Assembly: GCA_039545355.1 (NCBI GenBank)
Contig: BCJJ01000002.1
Span: 1,459,518-1,523,517 of the forward strand
Length of the DNA stretch: 64,000 nt
DNA from: Trichosporon coremiiforme
Lineage: Eukaryota > Basidiomycota > Tremellomycetes > Trichosporonales > Trichosporonaceae
Direction: 5' to 3'
This document shows positions 1-12,024 of the stretch, piece by piece. Each line of letters begins with the position of its first letter. Position 1 is the first letter of the stretch. The position numbers and the translations under genes were made by a program. The notes beneath the pieces were generated by a model that saw only the letters and a list, made by a program, of their open reading frames with translations, made no database searches and was not told where the DNA came from.

Positions 1-1
1 C

Positions 2-199
2 GCTCTCGCTTTCCGACACCGATATGACGCCTCGGACTGGAGGCCAACCGGACTCGATCTACTTCCCGAGGTGAGCGGGGGCGACATGGCCCTGGACATC
101 GTTAGCCTCAATGCTCGGGGGGGTCTGGGTATCATTTCGGAGCCTGGCAGCACGTGGCCGTACCAGCTGTGGACCATGGTGCCGGCTGATTACCTTTAG
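2..199 (+). CDS. Possible 3' end of a gene cut by the left edge
   Basis: Frame 2 is open from the first base to a TAG at 197-199 and gives about 65 residues of protein-like composition (mixed hydrophobic and acidic, with a LGIISEPG stretch). The possible donor GTGAGC at 72 means part of it may be intron. A second open stretch on the same strand (about 295-446, ending TGA) has similar composition but lies in another frame. I do not recognise a family; it could also be a decayed gene. The start, if any, is outside the window. Confidence 0.3.
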   Translation, partial: ALAFRHRYDASDWRPTGLDLLPEVSGGDMALDIVSLNARGGLGIISEPGSTWPYQLWTMVPADYL

Positions 200-1282
200 C
201 CGCAGCAGTGGCTTGGAGCAAGGTGTGGACATCCCAGACGGTGTGCAACGTCAGAGGTGCTCAACCATGCAGTCACGGCTTCGGCGTCTATAGTGACAGG
301 TGTCCACATTGCGCGGAGGCAAGGTGAAGGAGATGGCCGTGGCCGACATTGCCGTGGAGTTTGAGATGGCCATCGGCGAGGTCCAGAAGGTCATACTGAC
401 CGGTCGAGCTGAGAAATCGATGGCGAATTACGAGAGCCCCCTGTGAGACATGAATAGATTGGTGAAACTGGTGCTTGACCACAGGATGTAGGCGCACGAG
501 CTGTTGTCTCGATCACGTATACCTGTTTTGTCAAGAGTCTCCAGTATCTGGGGGTTTGGCGGTCGACGTGAGTGCAGCCCGGCATGCGTCTGCGCGTGAG
601 ACAGTATCGGTCAGTTGACAGGCAGCTGAATACCGCACAGCTCTGGTGACCGCGCAGGTGTTTGTTCGAAAGGTGAATGCAGAAACGGTGAGGATGAGGG
701 AAACGATGAGGATGAGAGTGCGATTGTCAACTTGATTTGGGTATCCCCGATATCCCACCCCGTGCCGCCCCTTGAACGCCGAGAGTGGCGTACACCAAGC
801 AGTAGCAACAAACCCGTTGGACACCGCCCAGTAGTGATCAAACGAGTTACGTGCCTTCCTGCTCGTGCTTCGGGAGGTGTTGGATCTTCCGCATTCGCCC
901 TCACATCGTGTCGACGACCGGCTAAAATGGCTTGTACGAGACAAGTTGCAGACGAGCTTGAGCCGGAATCGCTCCCAGCAGACGGGAATGCGCTGGTGTC
1001 CTCTGATGGGCGCGTCTCGGCCACAACTCTGTGCTACATATGCTCAATGTATTGATCCGATATCTACGAGAGGCTGCTGCTGCACCACGTCTGTGAGTGC
1101 TTGACATTGCTGAAGAGCACGGCTGCTGTCTCACTCGAGTCGGCCGGCTCCCATAGCTTGCGAGTAACACATGCATAGCATTTCACGCTTCCCTTCTTCA
1201 TCCAAGACACACTTCGCACTTCCTTTCGCGTCTGATTATTCCAAAAAATTCACACGGTTCAACCTCCTAATGCAAGCCCTGC

Positions 1283-3022
1283 CTAGCTGTCGAGGTTGCA
1301 CTTGTCCGGGCGGAGAGCGCACCACTCGGGCTGCAGGGGTCTGGCGGCAATACCGCGCTCGACCATGCGGTACCTGATGTCGTTCATAGCGTGCACATAG
1401 TCGGGGGCGGTCTTGTTGCCTCCGTTCCAGAACACCTCAGCGAGGGCGGCAGCGCGCGGCCACAGCTGCGAGTCGACGTTGGTCTCGTCGGTCTGCTCGC
1501 ACCACAGGCTCGCCTGCCCGCCCATGACCTGGCTGTGCTGCTCGGGCGTCGTGCCGTTGAACGGGTCGAAGGAGAGCATCTTCATCCACGTCTTGAACGG
1601 GTCGCACCAGCTGTTGCCCACGCCGGACGCGCCCGGCGTGCTTGGGTCAGCGGGAATCCAACCACCCTGCCCGCCTGAAGGTCAGCTCTGCGATCGAGTG
1701 GGTGACTCACAGTCGAGGTAGAAGAACTCGTTCGCAGCGTGGATGAGCTTGAACCCCTTGTCGACGACGGCCTTGACGTTCTTCGCGTCGATCCAGACAG
1801 TCACGAGCGTGTCGTTCCCGAGCCCCTGGTCGCCGTGCGCGAGCGCCATCTCCTCCCATACGACGGGCGTCTTGCCCTTGTCGCGCAGCGTCTTGTGCGT
1901 CTGTACCGTGAACTCCTTCAGGAGCTCGTTCAGCGTCGCGTTCTTCGCCTTCATGACTTCCTGCGTCGGGCCGTCGTTCAGCATGCAGTTCTCGTTGAGC
2001 TCGTCGCCGCCGGAGCCAAAGTAGGGCGAGTCGCTCAGGCTGCTGGCCGCGTCAAACAGGCCCTGCGTGAACTTGATCACGTCGGGGTCTCCGAAACGCA
2101 GCTGGCCGGCGGGCGGCTCGTTCGCGAGCCCGGCGGGAGGGTCACTTCCGGGAGCGTTCCAACCCTTGCCCTCGAAGCAGGCGATGAGCTCGGGACGGGC
2201 GTGCGCGATGATGCTGGTGTGGCCGGGCGTGTCGATCTCGAGGAGCACGTCGATGCCGCGCTTGGCGCCGTAGCTGACGACCTCGCGCACGTCATCCTCG
2301 CTGTAAACAGCCCAAGAGTCGTAAGCACCCTTCTGGGCGAGGTCCTCGAACCCAGCAACGGAGAGGGGCCACGCCTGGGCGTCGGTAATGTGCCACTGGA
2401 ACACGGACAGCTTGGTCTGCTGCATCGCGTCGAGGGTGCGCTTCAGCGTGTCGACGCTGAAGAAGTTGCGGCTGGTGTCGAGCAGTACGGCGCGCCAGGG
2501 GAAGAGCGGCTTGTCGTCGATCTCGTACGGCGCGAAGGGAGCGTACAGCTTGTCGTCATGACGGTAGAAGAGGGTCTCGAACGTTGAGAGGGCGCGGAGG
2601 AGGCCGAGCGAGCTCGATGACGACGCCGAGCCATGTTTACCCTTCAGAGAGAGCTTGTACGCCTCCAGCTCACTGCGCTCCTCTGCCTTGCGGTGCGAGA
2701 GCTCCTCGATCGAGGTCGCATCCCCGTGGAGGCTGAGGTGCAGCTTGTGGAGTGTCGAGTCGCACCCGCGGCCGTTGGGGAAGAACTCCGAGCCACGGGT
2801 AGGAGAGAGGTAGCGGTGCTTGAGCTGCTTGAGGCGCTCGGTCGCGCGCTCGGCGGCCTCGCACAGGTCCTGCGAGGCACCTTTGGGGGTGACGATGCAG
2901 AAGTCGTCGCTGAGGCAGAGCGTCGAGTCGCCCGTCTGGGCGTTGGCGGGCGTGGGCCAGCCGGTGAGCTTGGCCGTGGCCGAGCTAGCAAGGAGAAGCC
3001 CGAGGAGGGGTTTGACGAGCAT
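1283..3022 (-). CDS. Beta-N-acetylhexosaminidase, GH20, secreted
   Basis: Hydrolyses terminal GlcNAc from chitin oligomers and glycoproteins outside the cell. Two exons, 3022-1711 and 1674-1283, flank a 36-nt GT-AG intron; together they encode 567 residues. The N-terminus MLVKPLLGLLLASSATA is a signal peptide. A GH20b-like N-terminal region (about 20-170) leads into the TIM barrel from about 175 (FPWRAVLLDTSRNFF, FQWHITDAQAWP, LLEIDTPGHT). The catalytic Asp-Glu pair is 340-341 in GSGGDELN, where the usual His of HxGGDE is Gly. Splicing restores YLDCGQGGW, the conserved tryptophan/tyrosine region. Length is normal for fungal hexosaminidases. Its neighbour on the same strand, a phospholipase B, is also secreted, but 1.9 kb separates them. 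Confidence 0.95.
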
Positions 3023-4890
3023 GATGTAGTGTGCTGGGGAGAAAAGAGGGAGGGATGGCCAGAATGACCATTCATTTATAGGGCGCAGAGAAGGCGGATC
3101 GATTGTTTACTGCGGCGCTAGCGATCAGCTGGGCCGTTCCAGGTGGTGTGAAACTGAGCATCCTGGAGGACCAGCAGGCGGCGATGAGGCCGTTGGGGCT
3201 CCCCACCGGGGCAGGTGGGGAGGGTGTAGCGTATCTCACCCGCAGCATGCTTTGGACAGCTCCTGTCGGTCGGCATATCCGGTATCATGCCCTGCTTCCC
3301 CAGCTCATGAGTACGATTCAAGATGAGGCGTTGATTTCGGCGTCTGCTGGGAGATAGCGAGATGCAGAAGGCGCACTAGCGCAGGGGCGTGCCAGGTCCG
3401 CGAGGCGTGACTACCAGGGCGACCAACGAGGTCACGAGCTGCACGGCAATCAACCGTTCGAGACAGAGGCCGGCTGCACCGCGCGGGACGCCGCAGGTTG
3501 GGAGCAGTGCAGACGGGGGACGAGCCTCTGTCGGCTATGGAGCCCTGCGACTCGTGTGACCCCGGCTGGAACGAGAAGGGTCGGAAAGGGCGTGGTAACG
3601 TATAGTTTAAACTTATCACAAAGAGAATATGCAGGGTCGAGACGAGGACCGGCCGCGCGAATGAGGTAGGTAATCGCGGATCGAGCGAGGGCGAGCGAGG
3701 GGCGTGGGGGCACCGAAAGTCATACGCGAACGGACGGTGAGGGTGCAAATCGCCGAACATGACAAACATCGGTCAATTCGTGGGGTGCGCTGGGAGAAAC
3801 AAGGCGTCGTATCCTGGACGTTTGAGGCTCGATATCCAGTAAACAAATTACCTTGTGGGCCATGTTTTACCTCGGCGCAAGCGCCGCCGGGACAAGCGCC
3901 GCTTCAGAGTAACGAAGCAATCAGATGCTTCAGGAGGCTGGGCGATGGAGCGAGTGAGACTGATTTCGATGTGATGATTCACATGTGCCCATCGCTAGAA
4001 ACGCCGCTTGTGTCGCCCGATTTATCAGTCATCTGCCTACCGACAAGAGCAATCGGGTAACTTGTTTTTGGCTTCCTCCTGCTTAAGCGTTTGTGTTGCC
4101 CGAGGATAGCCCTCTGATGACAAAGACAACGGCTGCGTACCGAGTGACGGCCCCCGACAAGTCTGGCGTTTGGGGTCGTAGTCACCAAAAGCAGGCTACT
4201 TTGGGGGGTTGTCGAAGGCAGAGTTCTAACATGCGTGGAGTGGGAGGGATGGAGGCAGACAAAGGTTGCAAATGACAGTCGGAGACGACTTGTCCGACGT
4301 AGTGCACGCAGGATGGCCCACCCCGTCAGTTCGTTGCTATCCAGACAGGGTTTCGTGAGTATCGCGAGACCAAGTCAGCTCGCAGCACTGTTCCCTCAAT
4401 CTCCCAGCAAGAGCGGCCAGTGTCGCAGCCGTCGCCGTGCGCGCCGTGGACTGTAACAGGGCACCGGTTTCTGAAACAACACGTGGGACGCCGAGCGGAT
4501 CAAACGCAGCGGCCCCCTGGCTCCCCGCAGGTAGCAGCCTGTATGGGCTGCGGCGCTCAGTCCCAGGCGGGGCGCCGACAGGGGAATCCCGCCGATCGGG
4601 GAACGCTGACATGAGGCAGCGACGAGGCAACCATCTGACAACGAGAACGTAGGAGGCTGTGCCAATACCTGCCGAAGGAGAGGGGCTCGTACACACGGTT
4701 CCAAGCTGTGCCAGAGTCGGCGAGGGGCTACTGTCGATGACTGTGAGTGAAACGCACGGAAGGAAAGAATGCTACATCATGAAGGAAACTCTATGGTATG
4801 CTGTACATGGTGTACGCAATGAGGAGGGTGTCAAATTAATGGACCAGTAGGTCTATGGGGTGCTTGTGAGCGGACCGCTGGATGGAGGGT
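3023..4890. other. Intergenic region upstream of the hexosaminidase gene
   Basis: About 1.9 kb between the hexosaminidase start and the phospholipase B stop. ORFs here are short, overlap on both strands and have no protein-like composition. I see no tRNA, no repeat of note and no clear TATA element. It must hold the hexosaminidase promoter and the phospholipase 3' end. Confidence 0.6.
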
Positions 4891-6981
4891 TTAGAAAAGG
4901 GCCGAGAAGGCGGTGAGGACGGCGCCAACGAGAACGTAGGCCGAGGGGCCGAGGGCGGGAGCGGCGCCGGTGTCGTTGGTGATGGCCTGGTCCTCGCCCT
5001 TGGGGTCGGTGCTCAGGTTGTTGTCCCGAATCCACTGGGGCGTGACGCCGGCGAGGGCGGTGTAGTTTCCCTGCGGGGGGCTGTCGTCGGCCGTGCCGTT
5101 CCAGCACCACGTGTTGAAGCACTGCTGGCACTCCTGCGTGCGGTTGTTCTTGTCGTAGCCGAACGCGCGGTCGGTGAGCGCACAGGCGAGACACTTGGGC
5201 CAGTTCGTGACCGTGCCGTTCAGAGTCATGGCGCGCATCGTGCTGTCGATCTGGGGCACCACCTCGTCCTCGGCGTATGCGAGCTGGAACGTCGACGAGT
5301 TGGACTCGTACGACCACGGATAGTTGGGAATGTAGATGACAATCGTCTTGTTGGGATCGTCGCAGCCGAAGAACGTGGGGCGCGAGTTCAGACCCTCGTT
5401 CACGAAGCCGTTCGTCGTAGGCACCTTCGGCATCGGGAGCGGGACATTGTTGAACTTCTCAAACTCGAGCGAACGCTGGTAGGTCGTCCAGAGCGCAGAG
5501 CCGTTGGGCCACGAGAACGCAGTGTCGGCCGAGTTGTCCAGCGCGATGATGGCGTCGGCGCCACGGAGGAGCAGCGGGTCCAGGGGGATGTTCTGGTTCG
5601 TCTCACCAGCATCTATCAGAGTCAGGTATTCGAGCTCCGAAAGGGGATTGCTGTTGCCAGTGTAACCATGGCCCGGGTTGGGGACCTGCGAGATGTCGTT
5701 CTGGTTTTGGGAGACTGAGTCGAGGATCGAGCGGATGCCGTTAACAATCGCACTAGAATTCTTGCCGTCATCCAGGTTGTTCAGGCGGATAATGCCCTGG
5801 TTGAAGAGAGTGGCCGAGGTGCCCGCAACGAACGTCGTCTGGTCAAAACCCTTCCAGCACTCGTTCGGCTTGCCGTCGGTCAGGTTGGAGCCGAGGTACT
5901 CGATGGGGGTGAAGAAGCCCCACGTCTTGTTGGTCGCCTCGCCGATAGCCCACGAGCCGAACTCGAAGGGGTTAAATTCCCAGATCGTCGCGTTCTCCAT
6001 GACAGCTGTCGTGCCATTCTCGCGCTCGGCGGCGATGATGATCGGGAATGGCAGCTCGCCGTTCTGGAGCATGCTCGAGTTCTGGTACATCTGCGCCCAA
6101 GTCAGGTTCGGGTTGTTGTTCAGGTGGTACTGCTCGGGGAGCAAGTGGTTGCCGAGCGCAAGGCCCCAGTAGTCGGTGATCTGCGTCGGGAAGTTCTTGC
6201 CCTTGGCCCTGACCTCGGACAGCAGGTCGGAATAGAACGACACCTTGTCATCGGCCGGGAAGATCAGGTTGCTTTGAAGGTTCCAGACATTCTTGGCGAG
6301 ATCCAGCGGCTTCTCACCGCCGTTCGCGATAAAGGTCGTGGTCGCCCACGAACCTCCAGACAGACCAGCCATGTACGAGATGGCATCGAGCCAGCCGCCA
6401 GTTCCGGCCTTCTTCGCCTCGTCGATGTCGCCCATCAGGCCGGACATCATGCCGAGACCGTTGCTGGGGCGTCAGCGTTGTGTCCACACCAGATACCAAA
6501 CTTACATCATGGCACGGTAACCACCTCCAGAGAGGGCAACGCCGAGCACTGGCTGGCGGGGAGGGTTCTGGAGGCCGTTCGCCTGCGTCATGGACTTGAC
6601 GGCGTCATTGATGCGCTGGCTGCGCTTCTGGATGAACTGCTTCTCCTGGTCCGAGATACCCTGTGCAGTGTGTCAGTTGTCGGTCCGGTGGAGACCCAGC
6701 TCGGCTTCGCAGTCGCTACTCACAGACTGCGCAGAACGCAGGAACGTCGTGCCGGTCGGGCAGTCGACCTTGTACGGCTGGTAGGTGTCGTCGTTGCCGA
6801 AGAGACTGACAACGTTGCTGTCAGGCATGACATCGCCCTCGGCCTCGTCGGCAGCGATGGCGGCCTCCAACTGCTGGCTCATGCCGTCGCCGTATTGCTC
6901 GCGGATCTCTGGCGCGGCATCGTACTGGGCGAGGACGGAGGCGGCGCCCGCGCCCAGGGCAAGCGTCAGAGGCAGGATCAT
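4891..6981 (-). CDS. PLB1: Phospholipase B / lysophospholipase, GPI-anchored type
   Basis: Secreted or wall-bound acylhydrolase that removes fatty acids from phospholipids and lysophospholipids. Three exons, 6981-6724, 6660-6506 and 6463-4891, encode 661 residues; introns are 63 and 42 nt. A signal peptide (MILPLTLALGAGAASVLAQ) starts the protein. The oxyanion-hole motif SGGGYRA lies near 130-136 and the nucleophile elbow GLSGGSW near 171-177, with Ser173 as predicted nucleophile. Many NxT/S sites are present, and the last 20 residues (GPSAYVLVGAVLTAFSALF) form the hydrophobic tail of a GPI signal. This is the fungal PLB family, which in related Cryptococcus is a secreted virulence-associated enzyme. 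Domain and length are complete. Confidence 0.95.
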
Positions 6982-8935
6982 GCGGTCGTGTGTCGGCGGG
7001 GGTGGTGGTGTCGGTGGTTGTGTATGGAAAGAAGTACAGTGTTCGGTGTGGAATCGGTCAGAAAGAAAGAGCGGAGCGGGTCAGGGGAGCCGATGAGATA
7101 ATAAGTATCTTGTGTGTGGAGAAGGGAGGCGCGAAAACAGACGACAGACGACGACGCACAAAGAGCGGTCAAGGCGAGCTGAAGACGATGAGAGCGGTCG
7201 TCGCCCGTCCCTTGCACTTGTCTCCGATGCGGTGCAGTGCAGCGTGCGGTGCGGCACGGGGTCGTACAGGCAGGCAGTCTCCTCGCGAGTTTTGTCATCT
7301 CGAAATAAGGGACCAGGGGCAAGGCCGGCAGGGCAGGGACCACGCTGACACTGAAATCCAGGACCGACGTCACCTCGTGCACATGCGGCTTCTTGTTGCT
7401 CTGCAGGTGTCCCAGCGTGCAGCTTACATGCACAACCGAAGTAGGCGGAGTTCAGCATTCAGATCCGGGACCTTGTCCTGCCCGCTGCCCTTCTGCGCAG
7501 CAACCGCTTAGGGCTTGTTTGGCTTCCTCTCTTCCGGAAGCGTCTCCAGGTGCCGAGTTTCTACCCGAACAGAATTCAAAGAAATCTGCAAATCTTCCGG
7601 ATCTCGCTGATCTCCGCGACCGATCTCCCTGTCTGTGATCTCGGCGTGCTTCGGTGTCTGGTGTGTACTCGCTGATTGCGCGTGGTAGCGACCGGGCGCC
7701 GTGCGCCGTAGCCGTGAGGCAGACACAGCGTCGTACCAGTGCTGCAAGCTAGACGCAAGCGTGCATTGTGCTATGTGCTTATTCTGGGCGGGGGCGATGT
7801 GTACGGATATAGGCGATACTCTGTAGGATCCCAGTCGCAAGGCAAACGAGTGCTCAAGGCCAAGCCAAGCTAAGCTGACCGTCAGTTCACGTTGCCCGCC
7901 CGGCCTGGAGCCTTCATTATGACATCGTAGACGTCAGCTGGCCTTCCTGTATCCATTCTTCTGCATCACCTGCCCGCATTGGAGGGTTGCAGACCACGCA
8001 TTAGCGATTCACATGCCGCATTGGTATGGTCTGTCTCAGCTAGCTCAGCAGCCTCAGCTCCTAAAAGCCCTAGCGATCCCAACTGCCATTGATTCGGACC
8101 CGGCACCCGGGGCCCTCAGCCTGGCACTATCTCGGCGGGCGGCGCAGCAACATGCAGTCCGTGCCGCCGGCGCCCGGCTCCCTGCGGCGGTCTCAGCACC
8201 ATCGCCCTGAAGACCGGCCATTTCGTGGCTGGACCAACGAGTCTCCCAAATTCCTCATAAATACCGCAACTCAGCGGCACTGGGCAGCGAGGGGCCGCGA
8301 CGACGGCTGGCGAGCAGACGCCGAGGGAGACGCCGAGGCTGGCGGAGTGCGGAGAGCGGGTAGTGCCGACGTCTCCGCACCCTCGACAACGCCGTTGGCT
8401 GCGGGTCATGAGGTATTTTCGTTTGTTTCTGACAATCCATAGGACGCAGGAAGTCCTCATGCTTAACTCGTTACGGCGTGGCGAATACAGCCCTGCAAGC
8501 CTGGCCCCACAGGGCAGCGCAGAGAGGGGTAGACTAGGAATGAATTCCCATCAACACGGCATGTCGGCATGTTTGCAAGGGAGGGGGCAGTGCCGAGAAG
8601 ACATGTCATCGAGCTGCCAGACTGCAGTGATTGGAGATGACGGAGGTGAAGAGCAACTCCAGGACCCGTTTAGGCGCTGGCGACATGTCAAAAATAGGCG
8701 TACCAGTTGTCCTCAGGTCTCTTTTGGAGGTCGGGCGTGCCTACAACCTCAGATACACGTGACCTGGGGTTGTCGCGTGTTCGATTACCTGCAGTACCAC
8801 TAGCGTGTATCGTGCCCGCCGGCGAGCCTGCACAAGTTCCCTGCAGCCGTCGGCCATCTGCGCCAATCACGCCTGACGTCATGACGTAGCTGACAAACAT
8901 TCCGGCGACCGTCGGCGACTGCTGCCGACTGCCAA
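6982..8935. other. Divergent intergenic region between PLB and the methyltransferase gene
   Basis: About 2 kb upstream of both genes. No ORF looks coding. A GTTCGATTAC string near 8779 gives a tRNA-like minus-strand ORF, but no D arm or acceptor stem forms around it. The first 200 bases are purine-rich (GACGACAGACGACGACG) and probably belong to the phospholipase leader. Confidence 0.6.
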
Positions 8936-9050
8936 CATTTGAGACTGCCTTGGACTTGCATTTGAGAGCGTCCTAATGCATTTGAGAGCGTCCTAATGCA
9001 TTTGAGAGCGAAGCTTGGTCCATTTGAGAGCCGCCTGATTGCATTTGAGA
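8936..9050 (+). repeat. Six phased copies of CATTTGAGA upstream of the methyltransferase gene
   Basis: The nonamer CATTTGAGA begins at 8936, 8959, 8979, 8999, 9021 and 9042, so spacing is 23, 20, 20, 22 and 21 bp, close to two helical turns. Copies 2 to 5 extend to CATTTGAGAGC and copies 2-3 share the identical 20-bp unit. The array ends 234 bp before the methyltransferase ATG. Regular spacing with partly different spacers suggests a cluster of protein-binding sites rather than simple slippage. The bound factor is unknown. Confidence 0.7.
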
Positions 9051-9284
9051 TTGACCGTCGATTCTGGGAATATCTCTCGGACTCGGCGTGCTTCCACTCC
9101 AGCCTCTGTCGATCGTTGGATCATTCTTAAGCATAGACATCTGATCGTCTCTCAGACTTTTGTGCACACGCAACTGCAACAGACATCTCCATCCCCCGAA
9201 ATTCCAGCAAGTAGTGAAGTAGAAACCCGACTTCACCGACCCACCACCGATTCATCACCGAACCCCACACTCGACCCCGCAAAC

Positions 9285-10382
9285 ATGAGCGACACACGCG
9301 AGAAGGGCCACCACGGCGAGGACCACTGGGACGGCGACGACTATCTCAACCAGGACGGCATGTGAGTGTACTTCGAGTCGCTGGGAGAGAGTGACCCTTC
9401 TTTACGAGGGGCCCCGTCGCTCGCCTTCCCGGCATCGTCCAGGACGATCGACGGAAAAGCACAGCTGACAGCCAGACTCGAGGCCTCCGCGGCGAACACG
9501 CGCAACGTCCTTGCCGGCCTGGCGGCCGCCGGATTTCCGCAGGACAAGCTCAAGACCGTGAACTGTCTCGAGATCGGCTCCGGACCCGGGACCGTGACGC
9601 GGAACCTGCTTCCCCTCTTCGGCAGCGTGCACAGCATCGACACCTCGCCCTCGATGCTGAAGACCCTCTCGAAGCAGCCCTTCGCGCAGAGCGACAACCT
9701 GACCTGGTCCCTTCACGCGCTTGGTGCCGACTCGGCGTCGGCGTTCAAGACGGCGCTCCCCTCGCCCCAGAACGGCGAGGACGGCAGCGCGACTCCGCCC
9801 CGCGATCAGTTCGACGTCGCCTTCTCGACCCTGACCGTGCACCACGTCGACGACACGAAGAGCTTCTTCGCCGGCGCCAAGGCGCTCCTGAAACCCGGGG
9901 GCGTGCTCGTCATCTGCGAGTTTACAAAGGACGAGCAGGGCAACGATGTCCTCGCCGCCATGAGGGAGAAGTACCCGCAAGCGGCGCATGGCCATGGTCA
10001 TGGCCATGCGCACGACCATGACCACGGCCACGACCACAAGAAGGAGACAAAAGACAAGGAGACGCACGAGGGCAAGCACGGCGGCGACTCGGCGAGCAAG
10101 GGACACATCCACGACCACGGACACCAGCATGCCCACGGACACGGACACCAGCATGCCCACGGACACGGACACCATGCTGACAAGGTCGAGACTGTCAACG
10201 CCCCGGGACACTTCCACCCCTCGTTTGATGTCGGAAGCATCAAGAAGATGCTCGAGGAGGCGGGCTTCGTCGACGTCGAGGGTGACAGGTGCGAGAATGT
10301 CGTCGTCCCCAAGTTCAAAGAGAGCATCCCCTGTATCTGGGTGTACGGCCGCAAGCCGGAGCAGGGACGGAAGGGCGAATGA
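9285..10382 (+). CDS. Class I SAM-dependent methyltransferase with histidine-rich insert
   Basis: Exons 9285-9361 and 9476-10382 encode 327 residues; the 114-nt intron ends in GCTGACAGCCAG, the local branch-acceptor pattern. Motif I is CLEIGSGPGTVT, followed by the acidic ribose-binding region SIDTSPSML and a motif FSTLTVHHVDD then KPGGVLVICEF, typical of methyltransferase fold proteins acting on small molecules. Between this core and the C-terminal part (VGSIKKMLEEAGFVDVE) lies a roughly 65-residue segment made of HGHGH, HDHDH and HQHAHGHGH runs mixed with Lys/Glu. Such tracts usually bind zinc, nickel or cobalt. The substrate is not predictable. An unspliced reading would meet TGA at 9363, which supports the intron. 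Confidence 0.85.
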
Positions 10383-10929
10383 ATCGCGGATGGCCGAGGG
10401 GCCAAGCTCTAGTTTAATAGAATCAGTAGAACAATATGAACTGGAATCAATACTGTAGCGACTGGTGCAGATGACGCCGAGTGATGATGGGCGGAGCGAA
10501 CTCCACCGCAGCTAGAAGCTGGCAGCTGAGCTACTGACGCACACGAGCAGACTGAGCGCCGCTCATACCGCCCTCGCTGCGGAGACGCAATTGCGACTGA
10601 TGCATGCCTGGAAGGGGTATTAGACGAATGCAAATTATACGGACGGGAAAGAAGAAGGGGGACAAACGGTGACGTGTCTTCAGCTGCTGCTGGAATCATA
10701 CAACACAGAACTTTTGCTGGGGCGCTTGGGTTGCTGGCGTGAGGCTGTAGGGCTTGGAGTGTTGGGGGCTAGCGTGCATGTAGGCTGGGTGAGGCGTGAC
10801 TGTACTCTGTGGGTGGTAGTGGCGGTTTCTGGTCGTCAGATTAGATGAGTACAACCACGAGGCATCGCCACCTTCAACCGTCCACACTCACTCGTTGTCT
10901 TCGGACGTCGCTGCACCGACGTCCACGCT
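10383..10929. other. Convergent intergenic region
   Basis: Holds the 3' ends of the methyltransferase and Whi2-like genes. A GAATCAGTAGAACAATATG stretch after the methyltransferase stop is AT-richer than its surroundings and may contain the polyadenylation region. No ORF or RNA gene is supported. Confidence 0.5.
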
Positions 10930-12024
10930 TTAAATCAAAGCTAATTCTAGGGTCCAGACTCTTTCGTTGTCAGCAGAAGCATTTTAAAGACACGCAGAAG
11001 CGTGCAGATGACTTACCGACGGGCCCAGCACTTGACGCTCCTCACGGAACCATCGGAAACAGGCACATCGACCTCGACGCCGTCCCACCAGCACTTGCGA
11101 GCCGGTTTCCTCCAGAATAACAGCAGCTTCTGGGCGGTACCCATCTGCTTGTCGTCGATGATCGGGACAGTGATGTCAGCGGGTGCACCCTCCATGCCGG
11201 GGTGGATGATGCCAGTCTTGAGAAGGACGAGCGCCATGGACGAGATGACGTTGCGATTCGGCTCGCACGCGCGGAAGCCCCACTCGTCGTCGCGGTTGAA
11301 ACCCGACATGCACAGCATGTCAATCAAGTGCTGCTCGGCCTGGTTGTTCTCCTTGTTCACGTTGCGCTGGAGAGCAGTGAAGATCTGGCGCTTGGACGCG
11401 AGCGCCTCGCCGGCGGCGCGCTTGAGCGTGCGGAGCTCCTCGTTCGCGAGCCCGTGCTCGTCGACGCGCTCGGGAGCCCCCGGCGTCGTGATGCTGAAGT
11501 ACTCGAGCTCCTCGCGCAGAACGATGATCGCCTGCTTCGTCAGGAGCGGGTTCTGGCTGACATCGGCGTGCGGGTCCGATGTCGGGGACAGCGGCATGTT
11601 CTGCTGCGCATGGAACAGGCCCGGGCTCGTGGGCGTTCCGTAGAACGACGCCTGCGCGTCCGCCCAGAAGTCGAGGATGTACTGGAAACAGTCGGGGTCG
11701 AACTGGGAGAGTCAGTAACAGGTTCATCGGTTAGACACTGAGGGCACGCACATCAACGGTGAACACTCCATCGTCTCCGCCGTCCCACGACGCCGGCTTG
11801 GACAGGATCAAACCCTGCGGGAACAGGCCGAGCAGCACGCTCTCGGGCAGGAGCATGAGCGTCTCGCGCTCGACGGGGAAAATCCGTCCCCGCAGATCGA
11901 GGTTCAGTCGAGAGAGCAGGGCCTGGTTGGAGTAGATACCAGGTGCGGCATATCCGGGAGCCACCGAAGTGATCGGGTTGGACGCAACCGAGGTGATAGG
12001 GTTCGAGGCGTCTGCGGCCGACAT
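10930..12024 (-). CDS. WHI2: Whi2-like BTB/POZ domain protein
   Basis: Exons 12024-11752, 11702-11017 and 10960-10930 encode 329 residues. The core LNLDLRGRIFPVERETLM then LPESVLLGLFPQGLILS is the BTB/POZ-type fold typical of the fungal Whi2 family. Whi2 acts with Psr-type phosphatases in stress response and low-amino-acid signalling to TORC1. The N-terminus has a tandem repeat SNPITSVA. The last exon is only 31 nt and gives VWTLELALI, so an annotation that stops at the retained-intron TAA after CWARR would lose the conserved tail. Introns are 49 and 56 nt. Function is inferred from family. Confidence 0.85.

Noticed and set aside
1739..2587. 282-codon plus-strand ORF
   Set aside because: Antisense shadow of the GH20 gene, whose motifs are unambiguous.
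8688..8900. tRNA suggested by a minus-strand ORF containing GNRTRDNPR, a typical antisense reading of tRNA genes
   Set aside because: Only a GTTCGATTAC string is present; no D arm, anticodon stem or acceptor stem can be drawn around it.
8936..9050. CRISPR-like array
   Set aside because: Repeat core is 9-11 bp with 9-14 bp spacers, in a eukaryotic genome; no cas genes.
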